Source of the DNA: Maribacter sp. BPC-D8
Lineage (GTDB): Bacteria; Bacteroidota; Bacteroidia; Flavobacteriales; Flavobacteriaceae
Direction of reading: 5' to 3'
Length of the DNA: 64,000 nucleotides
NCBI RefSeq assembly: GCF_035207705.1
Contig: NZ_CP128187.1
Location: forward strand, 2,294,001-2,358,000
Part shown: one piece after another, positions 36,344 through 46,394 of the stretch
Numbering within the stretch: the first letter of the stretch is position 1
How the letters are laid out: the number at the start of each line of letters is the position of its first letter
The notes under the pieces: model-generated
Told to the model about the DNA's origin: nothing
Databases searched by the model: none
Seen by the model: the letters and a program-made list of their open reading frames with translations, nothing else
Made by a program: the position numbers and the translations under genes

Positions 36344-37087
36344 ATGCAAGACAATGCCAATAAAACCAGAATAAACAAATACCTCAGCGAAGCAGGTTAT
36401 TGCTCACGTAGGGCTGCGGATAAATTAATTGACCAAGGCAGAGTAACTATTAATGGAGAAGTACCGGAAATGGGTACTAAAATTTCAGCTGGCGATGTGG
36501 TTAAGGTTGATGGTGAATTAATAAAAGAATCAAAAGGAAAATCTACCTATTTGGCATTCAACAAACCCGTAGGCATCGTTTGTACCACAGATACTGGGGT
36601 TGAAAAAGATAACATTATAGATTACATTAATTACCCGAAGCGTATATTCCCGATAGGCAGATTAGATAAGCCAAGCGAAGGACTCATTTTCTTAACCGAT
36701 GATGGTGATATTGTCAACAAGATACTTCGCGCTCGTAACAACCATGAAAAAGAATATCTGGTAACGGTAGATAAACCTATAACCATAGATTTTTTGAATA
36801 GGATGCGAAGAGGAATACCTGTGCTAGACCAAGTAACTAGAGAATGTGAAGTTTTTGAAGTGAGCACCTATCAATTCCGTATTATTCTTACTCAAGGTCT
36901 TAACCGACAAATTCGTAGAATGTGCGAATATTTAGATTATAGGGTTAAGAAATTGAAACGTATTAGAATCATGAATGTTAAGTTAGATATACCCGTTGGT
37001 AAATGGAGAGATTTAACTGAAGAAGAATTGAAAGAAATAAATAGATTGGTGAGTACATCATCAAAAACATTTGATAGTAATAAATAA
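36344..37087 (+). CDS. rluF: 23S rRNA pseudouridine synthase, RluF type
   Basis: A 247-residue RsuA/RluB/E/F family enzyme. The S4 RNA-binding domain (about 8-60, [20 protein letters not shown]) is followed by the catalytic domain with Asp108 in [18 protein letters not shown]. The C-terminal [14 protein letters not shown] and RIRIMNVKL stretches match RluF closely. Expected action: pseudouridine formation in a 23S rRNA stem-loop near position 2604. It is 16 nt downstream of the serine hydrolase, probably in one transcript. Confidence 0.9.
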   Translation: MQDNANKTRINKYLSEAGYCSRRAADKLIDQGRVTINGEVPEMGTKISAGDVVKVDGELIKESKGKSTYLAFNKPVGIVCTTDTGVEKDNIIDYINYPKRIFPIGRLDKPSEGLIFLTDDGDIVNKILRARNNHEKEYLVTVDKPITIDFLNRMRRGIPVLDQVTRECEVFEVSTYQFRIILTQGLNRQIRRMCEYLDYRVKKLKRIRIMNVKLDIPVGKWRDLTEEELKEINRLVSTSSKTFDSNK

Positions 37088-37184
37088 TCCATCAAAATTC
37101 CTTCATTCACAGCTGTAACGATTTAACAGAAATTATCGCTGTAATTCTTTATAAATCACTACATTAAAAAGAAAAGCTAACATC

Positions 37185-38498
37185 ATGTCACAAGAGAACA
37201 TTTTTTCAACAAGACATTATTCCGTCAAGTATATATTAGTATTTCTTCTTTTCGTAGGAATCGGAGTCGACACCATCGTGGCACAAACTACTAATTACAC
37301 CGAATATGCAGGTGAAGTTTTAGACGCTGACAGCAAGAAACCATTAATTTTTGCAACACTTACGATAAACAACACCAATGTAACCACCATCACCAACTCA
37401 GAAGGACAATTTTCTTTAAAAGTCCCCAATGAGTATACAGAAAACAAACTGACAATTTCATTTTTAGGATATAAAACAAAGCAAATCGCCATTGCCGAAT
37501 TAGAGTTGAAGAAGAACAAAATCTTCATGAATGAATTTGTCATGGCATTATCAGAAGCTAGCATTGACGCCCCAAATGATGCAGAAGCACTGGTAAAAGA
37601 AACCTTAGATAGAAAAGGTGACAATTACCTAAATGAAAGTACTGTGATGACGGCATTTTACAGGGAGACAATTAAAAAAAGAAGAACTAATGTAAGCTTG
37701 TCTGAAGCAGTAGTAAATATTTACAAAACTCCCTATTCATCTAAAAAGACTGATGCTCTTGAGCTTTACAAGGCAAGAAAAAGTACTGACTACACCAAAT
37801 TAGATACTGTAGCATTAAAACTACAAGGTGGTCCGTTCAATACTCTGTTTGTAGATATGGTGAAATATCCAAATTACATTTTCACTCCCGAGACATTAGC
37901 TTATTATGATTTCTCTTTTGATACTTCTACACGGGTAAATGACCAATTGATATATGTAATAGATTTTAAGCAAAAGCCTGAAATAATCGATCCTCTATAT
38001 AATGGTAAATTATATATAGATGCTGAAAACAAGATTTTAACCAGTGCTATTTACTCTCTTAATATTACAGATAAAAGATTGGCGTCTCAAATGTTTGTGA
38101 GAAGAAAGCCAAAGAATGCAGAAGTGTGGCCAACAGAAGTATCGTATCGCGTAGATTATAGAGAAAAAGATGGCAAATGGTATTATGGGTATAGCAATGT
38201 ATTGTTAGAATTCAAGATCAATTGGGATAAGCGTTTGTTCAATTCAGTTTACAGCATGAACTGTGAAATGGCTATTACCGATTGGGAAAAGAATACTGAC
38301 AACGCATTCCCAAAATATAAAGATAGAATGAAGTCTTCTATTATATTAAGTGATGAAGCTATCGGTTTTGCAGACCCAGATTTCTGGGGAGCGTATAATA
38401 TTATAGAACCAGAAAAATCTATAGAATCTGCCATCAAAAAAATACAAAGACAATTACGAAAAGATAAATCTATTATTGGCGGTACAGCTGCACGTTAG
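37185..38498 (+). CDS. Exported carboxypeptidase-regulatory-like domain protein
   Basis: A 437-residue exported protein. The signal segment (about 14-33) ends IVAQ. A CarboxypepD_reg-like beta-sandwich (about 40-115: EYAGEVLDADSKKPLIFATL to FLGYKTKQI) is typical of the N-termini of Bacteroidota surface proteins. The rest (about 130-437) is a beta-rich domain of unknown role with no TonB-dependent-receptor plug. Homologous architecture is common in flavobacteria; function is unknown. It is monocistronic and ends at a long hairpin terminator. Confidence 0.82.
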   Translation: MSQENIFSTRHYSVKYILVFLLFVGIGVDTIVAQTTNYTEYAGEVLDADSKKPLIFATLTINNTNVTTITNSEGQFSLKVPNEYTENKLTISFLGYKTKQIAIAELELKKNKIFMNEFVMALSEASIDAPNDAEALVKETLDRKGDNYLNESTVMTAFYRETIKKRRTNVSLSEAVVNIYKTPYSSKKTDALELYKARKSTDYTKLDTVALKLQGGPFNTLFVDMVKYPNYIFTPETLAYYDFSFDTSTRVNDQLIYVIDFKQKPEIIDPLYNGKLYIDAENKILTSAIYSLNITDKRLASQMFVRRKPKNAEVWPTEVSYRVDYREKDGKWYYGYSNVLLEFKINWDKRLFNSVYSMNCEMAITDWEKNTDNAFPKYKDRMKSSIILSDEAIGFADPDFWGAYNIIEPEKSIESAIKKIQRQLRKDKSIIGGTAAR

Positions 38499-38529
38499 AA
38501 AATTTTTAAAGCTTTAAGTAGTGTTTAGA

Positions 38530-38575
38530 AAAAATCCCTTTGCTATTCTAATATTAGAATTACAAAGGGATTTTT
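38530..38575 (+). terminator. Long hairpin terminator
   Basis: AAAAATCCCTTTG pairs with CAAAGGGATTTTT, enclosing a second palindrome ATTCTAATATTAGAAT. It lies 31 nt after the stop at 38498 and may also serve the convergent fasciclin gene. Confidence 0.8.
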
Positions 38576-38596
38576 ATTACCAAAAGGGTGTTGTAC

Positions 38597-39109
38597 TTAT
38601 TTAGGCATTACTACACCATCAATAGCATGTATAACTCCGTTGCTAGCAGCAACATCTGCCATTACTACAGTTGCCATGTTTCCTTTTTCGTCTTTCAACA
38701 TTACTTTATCACCATTCAATGATAAAACAATTGTACCACCTTGTACAGTTTTAACATCGAAAGAACCGTTGTTATCTGTAATTGCTTTGATAACATCTGC
38801 AGCCATATACTTACCAGATACTACATGATACGTTAACAACCCGCTCAAAGCATCTTTACTGCTTGGCTCTAACAAAGATTCAACTGTACCATCAGGTAAA
38901 GCCTCAAATGCACTATTAACTGGAGCAAATACTGTAAACGGACCTTCACTACTTAACGTTTCTACCAAATCAGCCGCTGTAACCGCTGCTACTAAAGTTG
39001 TAAAATTTTCATTTCCAACTGCTACATCTACAATAGTTTCTGACTGAGCAGAAATAGTTGTTACGAATAACATTAGCGCACTTAACATTGTAATTTTTAA
39101 AATTTTCAT
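38597..39109 (-). CDS. Secreted fasciclin (FAS1) domain protein
   Basis: A 170-residue exported protein. The signal peptide ends ISA-Q near residue 21. A single FAS1 domain follows (about 25-170) with the conserved FTVFAPVNSAFEALP (H1 motif) and YHVVSGKY, and ends with NGVIHAIDGVVMPK (H2 motif). FAS1 proteins work in adhesion and surface contacts. It is a monocistronic minus-strand gene. Confidence 0.93.
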   Translation of the reverse strand: MKILKITMLSALMLFVTTISAQSETIVDVAVGNENFTTLVAAVTAADLVETLSSEGPFTVFAPVNSAFEALPDGTVESLLEPSSKDALSGLLTYHVVSGKYMAADVIKAITDNNGSFDVKTVQGGTIVLSLNGDKVMLKDEKGNMATVVMADVAASNGVIHAIDGVVMPK

Positions 39110-39282
39110 AGTTCTTTTTTTTAGATTTCTGTAAATGTAAGACGGAACTAAAATAGATTATCTTAAATTTTGTTTAAAATTTTAGTAAAAGAGTTAAACA
39201 AAAATTAATTAACTGTAATTCAGCCTATTAAGAACAATAATAATTCAATAACCGTCAATTAATCTAAAACTTGAAGCATAAA

Positions 39283-39330
39283 AAAAGTCTAGTATACATA
39301 GAATACAATTTTCTATATATACTAGACTTC
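39283..39330 (-). terminator. Terminator of recQ
   Basis: AAGTCTAGTATACATAGAA and TTCTATATATACTAGACTT pair with a single mismatch around a short loop. The minus strand ends in a T7 run. It begins about 38 nt after the recQ stop. Confidence 0.8.
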
Positions 39331-39367
39331 TAAAAATTATAATATCAATAAACTTAAGAGTATGCGT

Positions 39368-41578
39368 TTAGTTCGCTACTTCACTTATAAATTTTAAGCG
39401 GTATAATCTCAATTCTTCTTCTTCATATTCACCATCAAACTCAGACATCGCTTCCTCTAAATCATCTGTATCAGACTCTAAAAAGTACTCATGAATTTCT
39501 TCTTGCTGATCTTCATCTAAAATATCATCAATCCAATAATTAAGATTCAACCTCGTACCACTGTATACAATCTGCTCCATCTCTTTAATCAAATCCGGAA
39601 TTTCTAATCCTTTAGAAGAAGCAATATCAGACAGAGGTAATTTTCTATCTACATTTTGTATTACATATAATTTCAAAGCAGAATTAGCTCCTGTGCTTTT
39701 TACCACAAGATCATCTGGTCTTATGATTTCATTTTCCTCTACATATGCATTAATATAAGCTAGAAAAGGTTTACCGTATTTCTTTGCCTTACCCTCACCT
39801 ACACCATGTACATTTAATAACTCTTCATGCGATATAGGGTATTTCAATGCCATATCTTCTAAAGAAGGATCTTGAAAAACTACAAACGGCGGTACACCTA
39901 ATTTCTTAGCCTGCGCTTTTCGTAAATCTTTTAATTGCTTCAATAATTTCTCATCGGCAATACCACCAGATTTGGCAGCACCTACAATTGCATTATCATT
40001 CTCTGCATTATACACATGATCTTTGGTCATCATAAAAGATGATGGCTTACTTAAAAACTCCTTACCATTATCAGTTACGTGTAATACACCATATTGCTCT
40101 ATCTCTTTTCTAAGAAACCCAGCAACCAAGGTTTGGCGAATCAATGCCATCCAATAACTTTTGTCTTTATCAGAACCAATTCCGAAAAATTCTTTTTCAT
40201 TGGTTTTGTGCGAAGAAATAATGGCATTCATTTTACCACGCAATGTATTTACAATCTCCTTAGATTTAAATTTCTCACTTGTACCCGTTACAACCTTAAG
40301 CAGCTTTTCGACATTATCTTTAGCTTCTTCTTTCTCTTTAGGGTTTCTGGTATTATCATCCATTTCGGCACCATCACCATTAATATCATCAAATTCTTCA
40401 CCAAAATAGTGAAGCATGAATTTACGTCTAGACATCGAAGTTTCCGCATAAGCAACTACCTCTTGTAACAGTGCATTCCCAATTTCTTGTTCAGCAACTG
40501 GTTTACCGGACATAAATTTTTCTAACTTTTCAATATCTTTATAAGAGTAATATGCCAAACAATGCCCTTCGCCACCATCACGACCGGCTCTACCCGTTTC
40601 TTGATAGTAACTCTCTATACTTTTCGGAATATCATGGTGAATTACAAAACGTACATCTGGCTTATCGATACCCATACCAAAGGCAATGGTAGCAACTACA
40701 ACATCTACGTCTTCCATCAAGAACATATCTTGATATTTTGATCTTGTTTTCGCATCAAAACCTGCATGATATGGCACGGCACTTACGCCGTTTACCTGCA
40801 AAACTTGTGCTAATTCCTCAACCTTTTTACGGCTAAGGCAATATATAATACCTGATTTACCCGAATTTTGTTTTACAAAACGAATAATATCAGCTTCAAT
40901 ATTTTCTGTCTTGGTACGTACTTCGTAAAATAGGTTGGGTCTGTTGAACGAAGCTTTAAATAACTTCGCACCACCAATACCTAGATTCTTAATAATATCT
41001 TCTTGTACCTTAGGTGTAGCGGTAGCTGTAAGACCAATAATCGGAATATTATCTCCTAATCGCTCTACTATAGATTTAAGATTTCTGTATTCAGGTCTAA
41101 AATCATGACCCCATTCAGAAATACAATGTGCCTCATCTACAGCAACAAAAGAAACCGTAACTGAACGCAAGAATTCTACATTCTCTTCTTTAGTCAGCGA
41201 TTCTGGTGCTACGTATAACAATTTAGTAACACCATCAGTTATATCTTGTTTTACCTGTTTTATCTCTCCTTTATTTAATGAGGAGTTTAGCACATGGGCA
41301 ATTCCTACTTCAGAAGATATACCACGTATGGCATCTACCTGATTCTTCATTAAAGCGATCAAAGGCGAAACTATAATCGCCGTACCCTCTTGCATAAGGG
41401 CCGGCAATTGATAACACATTGATTTACCACCGCCTGTTGGCATGATTACAAACGTATTATTCTGCCTTAAAACATTTTTAATTACTTCCTCTTGAAGTCC
41501 TTTAAACTGAGAAAAACCAAAATATTTTTTTAATGAGGAATGTAAATCGATATTGTCAAATTCTTTACTGTCAGTCAC
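39368..41578 (-). CDS. recQ: ATP-dependent DNA helicase RecQ
   Basis: A 736-residue superfamily 2 helicase. Motif I is MPTGGGKSMCYQLPA (46-60), motif II DEAH (148-151) followed by CISEWGHDFRPEY, and motif VI is YYQETGRAGRDG (324-335). The RQC region has SRRKFMLHYFGEEF (383-396), but the four zinc cysteines normally near 380-412 are absent: the segment reads GDGAEMDDNTRNP. An HRDC domain (about 570-640) and a helix-turn-helix-like segment precede an acidic C-terminus. It acts in recombinational repair. A -7 box TAATTTTG (minus strand, 41626-41633) lies upstream. Confidence 0.94.
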   Translation of the reverse strand: MTDSKEFDNIDLHSSLKKYFGFSQFKGLQEEVIKNVLRQNNTFVIMPTGGGKSMCYQLPALMQEGTAIIVSPLIALMKNQVDAIRGISSEVGIAHVLNSSLNKGEIKQVKQDITDGVTKLLYVAPESLTKEENVEFLRSVTVSFVAVDEAHCISEWGHDFRPEYRNLKSIVERLGDNIPIIGLTATATPKVQEDIIKNLGIGGAKLFKASFNRPNLFYEVRTKTENIEADIIRFVKQNSGKSGIIYCLSRKKVEELAQVLQVNGVSAVPYHAGFDAKTRSKYQDMFLMEDVDVVVATIAFGMGIDKPDVRFVIHHDIPKSIESYYQETGRAGRDGGEGHCLAYYSYKDIEKLEKFMSGKPVAEQEIGNALLQEVVAYAETSMSRRKFMLHYFGEEFDDINGDGAEMDDNTRNPKEKEEAKDNVEKLLKVVTGTSEKFKSKEIVNTLRGKMNAIISSHKTNEKEFFGIGSDKDKSYWMALIRQTLVAGFLRKEIEQYGVLHVTDNGKEFLSKPSSFMMTKDHVYNAENDNAIVGAAKSGGIADEKLLKQLKDLRKAQAKKLGVPPFVVFQDPSLEDMALKYPISHEELLNVHGVGEGKAKKYGKPFLAYINAYVEENEIIRPDDLVVKSTGANSALKLYVIQNVDRKLPLSDIASSKGLEIPDLIKEMEQIVYSGTRLNLNYWIDDILDEDQQEEIHEYFLESDTDDLEEAMSEFDGEYEEEELRLYRLKFISEVAN

Positions 41579-41625
41579 ATTTTACATTTAAGGGGACACT
41601 ACTTACTTTTAAATTTATAAGTGAA

Positions 41626-41633
41626 CAAAATTA
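41626..41633 (-). promoter_or_regulatory. -7 promoter box of recQ
   Basis: The minus strand reads TAATTTTG, an exact TAnnTTTG match 47 nt before the recQ start. Confidence 0.4.
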
Positions 41634-41688
41634 CAATTTGCCTAGCTAGGCGTTTCTAAATTATTATGCGATAATCGGCATTTAAAAT

Positions 41689-41706
41689 TAAGTTTGTTTA
41701 ATTTTG
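41689..41706 (+). promoter_or_regulatory. Two -7 boxes of the kdsD-tatC operon
   Basis: TAAGTTTG (41689-41696) and TAATTTTG (41699-41706) both match TAnnTTTG. They lie 44-54 nt before the chosen kdsD start and overlap the longest possible reading frame, which argues against an earlier start. Confidence 0.45.
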
Positions 41707-41750
41707 TCATCTTAAAGATAATACATTCTTTTAGGAATACAATCCATAAA

Positions 41751-42728
41751 TTGAATAATAGATTGATTGCAACGGACACCATTATTAGCTTAGCGAAAAA
41801 AACCATTGAAACTGAGCGTGATGCTATAGCACAACTTTCCTCTCTTTTAACCGATGATTTTGCTAGTATCGTAAACTGCATTATTGAAGCAAAAGGGCGC
41901 GTTATCATTTCTGGTATCGGAAAGAGCGCTATCATTGCCACAAAAATTGTAGCTACCATGAATTCTACGGGTACTCCCGCAATTTTCATGCATGCTGGCG
42001 ATGCTATACATGGAGACCTAGGAACGGTACAAGATAATGATGTTGTAATCTGCATTTCTAACAGTGGAAATACACCCGAAATTAAAATGTTGGTTCCACT
42101 AATAAAAAGAGGTACGAACAAGTTAATTGCCATGACCGGTAACACCGATTCTTTTTTGGCAAAACAAGCAGATTATATTTTAAATACACATGTTGATAAG
42201 GAAGCTTGCCCTAACGGACTAGCACCTACAACGAGTACTACTGCACAATTAGTTATGGGTGATGCCCTTGCAATTGTGCTTTTAGAAATCAAAGGATTTA
42301 GCAGTTCAGATTTTGCAAAATACCACCCAGGTGGATCTTTAGGCAAGAGATTATATTTAAGAGTTGCAGACTTAGTAAGTAAAAACCAAGTACCTCAAGT
42401 TCAAAAAGATGAGGAGGTTAAAAAAGTAATTGTAGAAATCTCTAAAAAAATGTTAGGGGTAACTGCTGTACTTGATGGCGAAAAAGTTGTCGGTATCGTA
42501 ACCGATGGCGATATTAGACGCATGCTAAACAAACATGATAATATTAAAGGCTTAACTGCCGAAGACATCATGACTAAAAACCCTAAAACCATACCAGCAA
42601 ACACTTTGGCTATTAAAGCTTTAGAGCACATGCAAAAAAAGGGAATATCACAATTGTTGGCCATGGATAAGGATATTTATGTTGGCGTTATTCATTTACA
42701 TAATTTAATAAACGAAGGTATTTTATAA
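41751..42728 (+). CDS. kdsD: D-arabinose-5-phosphate isomerase (KpsF/GutQ family)
   Basis: A 325-residue protein from the TTG at 41751 (another TTG lies at 41763; the frame opens at 41694, but that overlaps the promoter). An SIS domain (about 25-165) carries GRVIISGIGKSAIIATKI, the metal- and substrate-site stretch HAGDAIHGDLG, and KEACPNGLAPTTSTTAQL. Two CBS domains follow (about 195-325). It makes arabinose-5-phosphate for Kdo, a lipopolysaccharide core sugar. The stop overlaps the tatC ATG (TAATG). Confidence 0.92.
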   Translation: MNNRLIATDTIISLAKKTIETERDAIAQLSSLLTDDFASIVNCIIEAKGRVIISGIGKSAIIATKIVATMNSTGTPAIFMHAGDAIHGDLGTVQDNDVVICISNSGNTPEIKMLVPLIKRGTNKLIAMTGNTDSFLAKQADYILNTHVDKEACPNGLAPTTSTTAQLVMGDALAIVLLEIKGFSSSDFAKYHPGGSLGKRLYLRVADLVSKNQVPQVQKDEEVKKVIVEISKKMLGVTAVLDGEKVVGIVTDGDIRRMLNKHDNIKGLTAEDIMTKNPKTIPANTLAIKALEHMQKKGISQLLAMDKDIYVGVIHLHNLINEGIL

Positions 42729-43609
42729 TGAGTTCCAAAACTACCACGCCACCAAACGAGATGTCATTTCTTGATCATCTAGAAGAATTAAGATGGCACT
42801 TAATTAGATCCGTATTAGCTGTTGTTATCATTGGAAGTGTTGCATTTTTGATGAAAGGTTTCATATTCGACACTATTATTTTCGGACCTAAAAATATGGA
42901 TTTTCCGACGTATCGCTTTTTTTGTGATATCGCTACGTGGTTAAATAAAGTACAATCTTTTACAGTAATTGATTCCTCTTTTTGTGGTGATGAATTTCCA
43001 TTCTCAATACAGAGTAGGGAAATGGGCGGACAGTTTTCAGCCCACATCTGGACCTCTATTTGGGCAGGTGTTATACTTGGCTTTCCCTATATTTTATATG
43101 AAATGTGGAAGTTTATTAGTCCCGGTCTTCATGCGAACGAACGCAAGAATTCAAGAGGATTTATACTAATTGCCTCTATCTTATTTTTTATCGGTGTTTT
43201 ATTCGGATACTACATCGTAGCGCCACTTTCTATTAACTTCTTAGGATCTTACGTAGTAAGTGATTCTGTATTAAACGAGTTCGATTTAGATTCTTATATA
43301 GGTACATTAAAAATATCTGTGCTTGCTTGTGGTATTTTATTCGAATTACCGATCATCATTTTCTTTTTGACCAAAGTAGGTTTGGTTACACCTGAATTGA
43401 TGAAGAAGTACAGAAAAATTGCCTTGGTAGTTGTTCTAATACTTTCTGCGGTGATAACACCACCAGACGTTACAAGTCAAATTATAGTTGCTATACCAGT
43501 AATATTTTTATATCAAATAAGTATTTATATTTCTGGAATGGTATTGAGAAAAGAAAGAAAAAAAGCTGAAAAAGAAAAAAAGAAAAATAGAAATGTCAAA
43601 CCAAATTGA
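42728..43609 (+). CDS. tatC: Sec-independent twin-arginine translocase subunit TatC
   Basis: A 293-residue six-helix membrane protein. It has the N-terminal cytosolic motif FLDHLEELRWHLIRS (14-28), the SPGLHANERKN loop (about 130-140) and a basic lysine-rich C-terminus. It recognises twin-arginine signal peptides of folded exported proteins. There is an insertion in the first periplasmic loop (about 55-95), common in Bacteroidota. It overlaps kdsD by one base and the next gene by 17. Confidence 0.96.
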   Translation: MSSKTTTPPNEMSFLDHLEELRWHLIRSVLAVVIIGSVAFLMKGFIFDTIIFGPKNMDFPTYRFFCDIATWLNKVQSFTVIDSSFCGDEFPFSIQSREMGGQFSAHIWTSIWAGVILGFPYILYEMWKFISPGLHANERKNSRGFILIASILFFIGVLFGYYIVAPLSINFLGSYVVSDSVLNEFDLDSYIGTLKISVLACGILFELPIIIFFLTKVGLVTPELMKKYRKIALVVVLILSAVITPPDVTSQIIVAIPVIFLYQISIYISGMVLRKERKKAEKEKKKNRNVKPN

Positions 43610-43943
43610 AGAATTTAATGCCTACCGTTCTAAGATGAACGAGAAGTTGTTGGCTGATAATAATAAAGTTGTAAAACGCATATTTAACTTAGACACCAAC
43701 GCTTTTGCTGCAGGTTCTTTAGACGTTAAAACTAAAGAGTTATTAGGTCTTGTAGCCTCAACCGTACTTCGTTGCGACGATTGTGTAAAATATCATTTAG
43801 AGAGTTCTTATAATGAAGGGGTTTCTAAAGAAGAGATTATGGAAACGCTAAGTATTGCTACATTGGTTGGCGGTACTATTGTTATACCACATTTACGAAA
43901 AGCTTACGAGTATTGGGAAGAATTAGAAAACCAACAAGGTTAA
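43593..43943 (+). CDS. Carboxymuconolactone decarboxylase-family (AhpD-like) protein
   Basis: A 116-residue all-helical CMD/AhpD-fold protein with the redox motif C61-DD-C64 and His68 (LRCDDCVKYHLE). The CxxC-x3-H pattern indicates alkylhydroperoxidase-like thiol chemistry, not lactone decarboxylation. It overlaps tatC by 17 nt and precedes lptB by 51 nt. This gene arrangement is frequent in flavobacteria. The physiological partner is unknown. Confidence 0.88.
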   Translation: MSNQIEEFNAYRSKMNEKLLADNNKVVKRIFNLDTNAFAAGSLDVKTKELLGLVASTVLRCDDCVKYHLESSYNEGVSKEEIMETLSIATLVGGTIVIPHLRKAYEYWEELENQQG

Positions 43944-43994
43944 ATAATCCCTAATTACTTTTCTAACAGACCAATAACCAATAGATTTGAAAAC

Positions 43995-44735
43995 ATGAAG
44001 TTACGTGCCGACAATATAATGAAGTCCTACAGAGGTCGTAGGGTGGTTAAAGGAATTTCTCTTGAGGTAAACCAAGGTGAAATTGTAGGATTACTTGGAC
44101 CAAATGGTGCCGGTAAAACAACTTCCTTTTACATGATTGTTGGACTTATAAAACCTAATGGTGGCAGCATCTATTTAGATGACATGGAGATTACAAAATT
44201 CCCCATGTACAAAAGAGCACAGAACGGTATTGGATACTTGGCACAAGAAGCATCTGTTTTTAGAAAGCTAAGTATTGAAAAGAATATTTTAAGCGTACTT
44301 CAACTGACAAAACTGAGCAAGAAAGAGCAACACATGAAAATGGAGTCGCTTATCGAGGAGTTCGGTTTAGGTCATATTCGTAAAAGTCGTGGTGATTTAT
44401 TATCTGGTGGTGAACGAAGAAGAACGGAAATCGCTAGAGCTTTAGCTACCGATCCAAAATTTATTCTACTTGATGAACCTTTTGCAGGGGTTGACCCCGT
44501 AGCTGTAGAAGACATACAGCGTATTGTAGCGCAGTTAAAAGACAAAAACATTGGTATACTTATTACCGATCACAACGTACAAGAAACACTCGCTATTACA
44601 GAGCGTTCTTACCTCATGTTTGAAGGTGGTATTTTAAAGTCTGGTGAGCCAGAAGAATTGGCTGCAGATGAAATGGTACGTAAAGTATACTTAGGCCAAA
44701 ACTTTGAACTTCGTAAGAAGAAGTTAGATTTCTAG
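43995..44735 (+). CDS. lptB: LPS export ABC transporter ATP-binding protein LptB
   Basis: A 246-residue ABC ATPase. Walker A is GPNGAGKTT (35-43), the signature [15 protein letters not shown], Walker [14 protein letters not shown], and the LptB-specific [10 protein letters not shown] and [11 protein letters not shown] stretches follow. It powers LPS extraction from the inner membrane by LptFG. It is the last gene of the kdsD-tatC-AhpD-lptB group; both kdsD and lptB serve lipopolysaccharide. Confidence 0.95.
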   Translation: MKLRADNIMKSYRGRRVVKGISLEVNQGEIVGLLGPNGAGKTTSFYMIVGLIKPNGGSIYLDDMEITKFPMYKRAQNGIGYLAQEASVFRKLSIEKNILSVLQLTKLSKKEQHMKMESLIEEFGLGHIRKSRGDLLSGGERRRTEIARALATDPKFILLDEPFAGVDPVAVEDIQRIVAQLKDKNIGILITDHNVQETLAITERSYLMFEGGILKSGEPEELAADEMVRKVYLGQNFELRKKKLDF

Positions 44736-44752
44736 GAAACAGTCTTAAAAGT

Positions 44753-45133
44753 CTACTCTTTATATTTTTTAAGATTATACAATCCCCAACCGAAGAACAA
44801 TAGTTCTAGAATTAATGCGGGAGTGAATAATGGTGAAACTCCGTCAAAAAGTGTACTTACTATTCTACCAAAAGAAATTCCGCCCATATAGAGCACATTA
44901 CATAAAGTTGCACCATACCAAAGCTTAGCTTTAAGCGACCCCAATACCCAAAACAGCCCTACGCCGATATAAATTCCCATTACCGCACGTAACATATTCT
45001 TTAGCTCTAAATCAACCACTTCAAAACCCAAAAGTTCGGGCATAATGTACGTTGGGTGACCACCATAGACGATACCGGCGATGATGACTATAACTCCCGA
45101 TAATAATAAATTAAGATTTTTTGGATTCTTCAT
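44753..45133 (-). CDS. DUF4345-like four-helix membrane protein
   Basis: A 126-residue integral membrane protein from the ATG at 45133 (an ATG at 45148 would add five residues). It has four hydrophobic segments (about 8-27, 45-65, 70-90 and 100-120). The RAVMGIYIGVGLFWVLG helix and general pattern match DUF4345. It overlaps the end of the MFS transporter gene by 23 nt. The function is unknown. Confidence 0.78.
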   Translation of the reverse strand: MKNPKNLNLLLSGVIVIIAGIVYGGHPTYIMPELLGFEVVDLELKNMLRAVMGIYIGVGLFWVLGSLKAKLWYGATLCNVLYMGGISFGRIVSTLFDGVSPLFTPALILELLFFGWGLYNLKKYKE

Positions 45134-46394
45134 TGAATGGTTTGCCATAAAGTTGAAAATATCTAAACGCCGCTATTCCCCCGATAAATGAAAATACAGC
45201 TAGCATCCAAAATACATGTTGATGCCCTTTTAATCCTGGTGACGCATCTAACAAATAGCCCATTGCCGGACCAGCAAAAATATCGGGAGTATACCCTATC
45301 AACGAAATTAACCCCACCGCAGTACCTGTCAATACTAGCGGAATTTTACCACTCTGCATTACCGCGAAATATAAAGAACGAATTGCATATACCCCTAGTG
45401 CCACAATCATAATGGAGAATAAGAACATGAAATAAGAAACATCGGCAACCATGCCAGATGCAAATATTAAAGACCCAATTAGCGCGACCACAAAACCTAA
45501 TAATAAAAATAAGCTAGGTCTAGAACGGTCTGCTATAACTCCAATAAAAACACCTACTATTGGTCTTGCGAATAATAAAAACGTACCCACCTCTGCAGAT
45601 TCCACCTCATTGTACAGCATAACATCTTGCGCATAAAGCGAAAAAATATCGGTGATTTTATATCCTACATAGGCACAAAGAATTATGATCATTAAAAGTA
45701 AAACCGAAGGTAAGCGAAGTACTTCTTTAATTTGAGAAACGGTGATTCTTTCAACGACAATATCGTTTTCAAGACTTGCAGGCAATCGCATAAAAAACCA
45801 AACCAGAACACCTACAATCGAAACTATAGCTGAAGATGTCAATATCACATACCGAAATGCAAATCTACTTTCCTCTAAAGTGGCAACTTCTAAATCTGCC
45901 GACATAAAATGAGAAAAGACAAGAACGCCTAGAGTGCCAAAAAGTGCACCAACCAAACCTCTACCGCCATCTAAAAAACCAAAAGCTTTACCTTGAGAAC
46001 CACTACCGCCCCATACACGCGTAGCTTTTATCATAGGTGACCAGAACAAGAAAATAGTAGTAAAACCCCAGAAGCCGTATAAAATCTGTAAGGTCAAATA
46101 ATCTGGGAATGTGGCAAAAACTAGTCCGCCTAAAGCAGTCATCCACAGCGCTATGGCGATTAATTTTCTAGGTTGATATTTATCTGCTAACGGTCCGCCT
46201 AATAAATACGACACCAAGGCAACGAAACCATAAACAGAGAAACAGAGTCCGAGAGAAACATTATCCAGTTCAAATACTTTTAATACTGTAGGTCTAAAAA
46301 CACGTTGCAATACAAAAGGCAAAATAAAAACACTTTCCCCTGCTAAAATTAATAACAACAAATAATACCAAGGCGCTTTTTCGGGGTTTTTCAT
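45111..46394 (-). CDS. Major facilitator superfamily transporter
   Basis: The ATG at 46394 overlaps the stop of the upstream gene (ATGA), so 427 residues is the better form; an upstream ATG at 46415 adds seven. It has twelve hydrophobic segments and the MFS loop GGPLADKYQPRK after helix 2, with GKAFGFLDGGRGLVGA after helix 4, reminiscent of the organophosphate/nitrate-antiporter-like branch. The substrate cannot be assigned. It is coupled to the GyrI-like gene before it and the DUF4345 gene after it. Confidence 0.87.
   Translation of the reverse strand: MKNPEKAPWYYLLLLILAGESVFILPFVLQRVFRPTVLKVFELDNVSLGLCFSVYGFVALVSYLLGGPLADKYQPRKLIAIALWMTALGGLVFATFPDYLTLQILYGFWGFTTIFLFWSPMIKATRVWGGSGSQGKAFGFLDGGRGLVGALFGTLGVLVFSHFMSADLEVATLEESRFAFRYVILTSSAIVSIVGVLVWFFMRLPASLENDIVVERITVSQIKEVLRLPSVLLLMIIILCAYVGYKITDIFSLYAQDVMLYNEVESAEVGTFLLFARPIVGVFIGVIADRSRPSLFLLLGFVVALIGSLIFASGMVADVSYFMFLFSIMIVALGVYAIRSLYFAVMQSGKIPLVLTGTAVGLISLIGYTPDIFAGPAMGYLLDASPGLKGHQHVFWMLAVFSFIGGIAAFRYFQLYGKPFNEESKKS

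Noticed and set aside
40094..40468. 124-codon plus-strand frame within recQ
   Set aside because: Antisense to conserved helicase sequence; rich in Phe/Ile with no domain and no promoter.
41642..42145. 167-codon minus-strand frame overlapping kdsD
   Set aside because: Antisense to the SIS domain of kdsD, which is clearly the coding strand.
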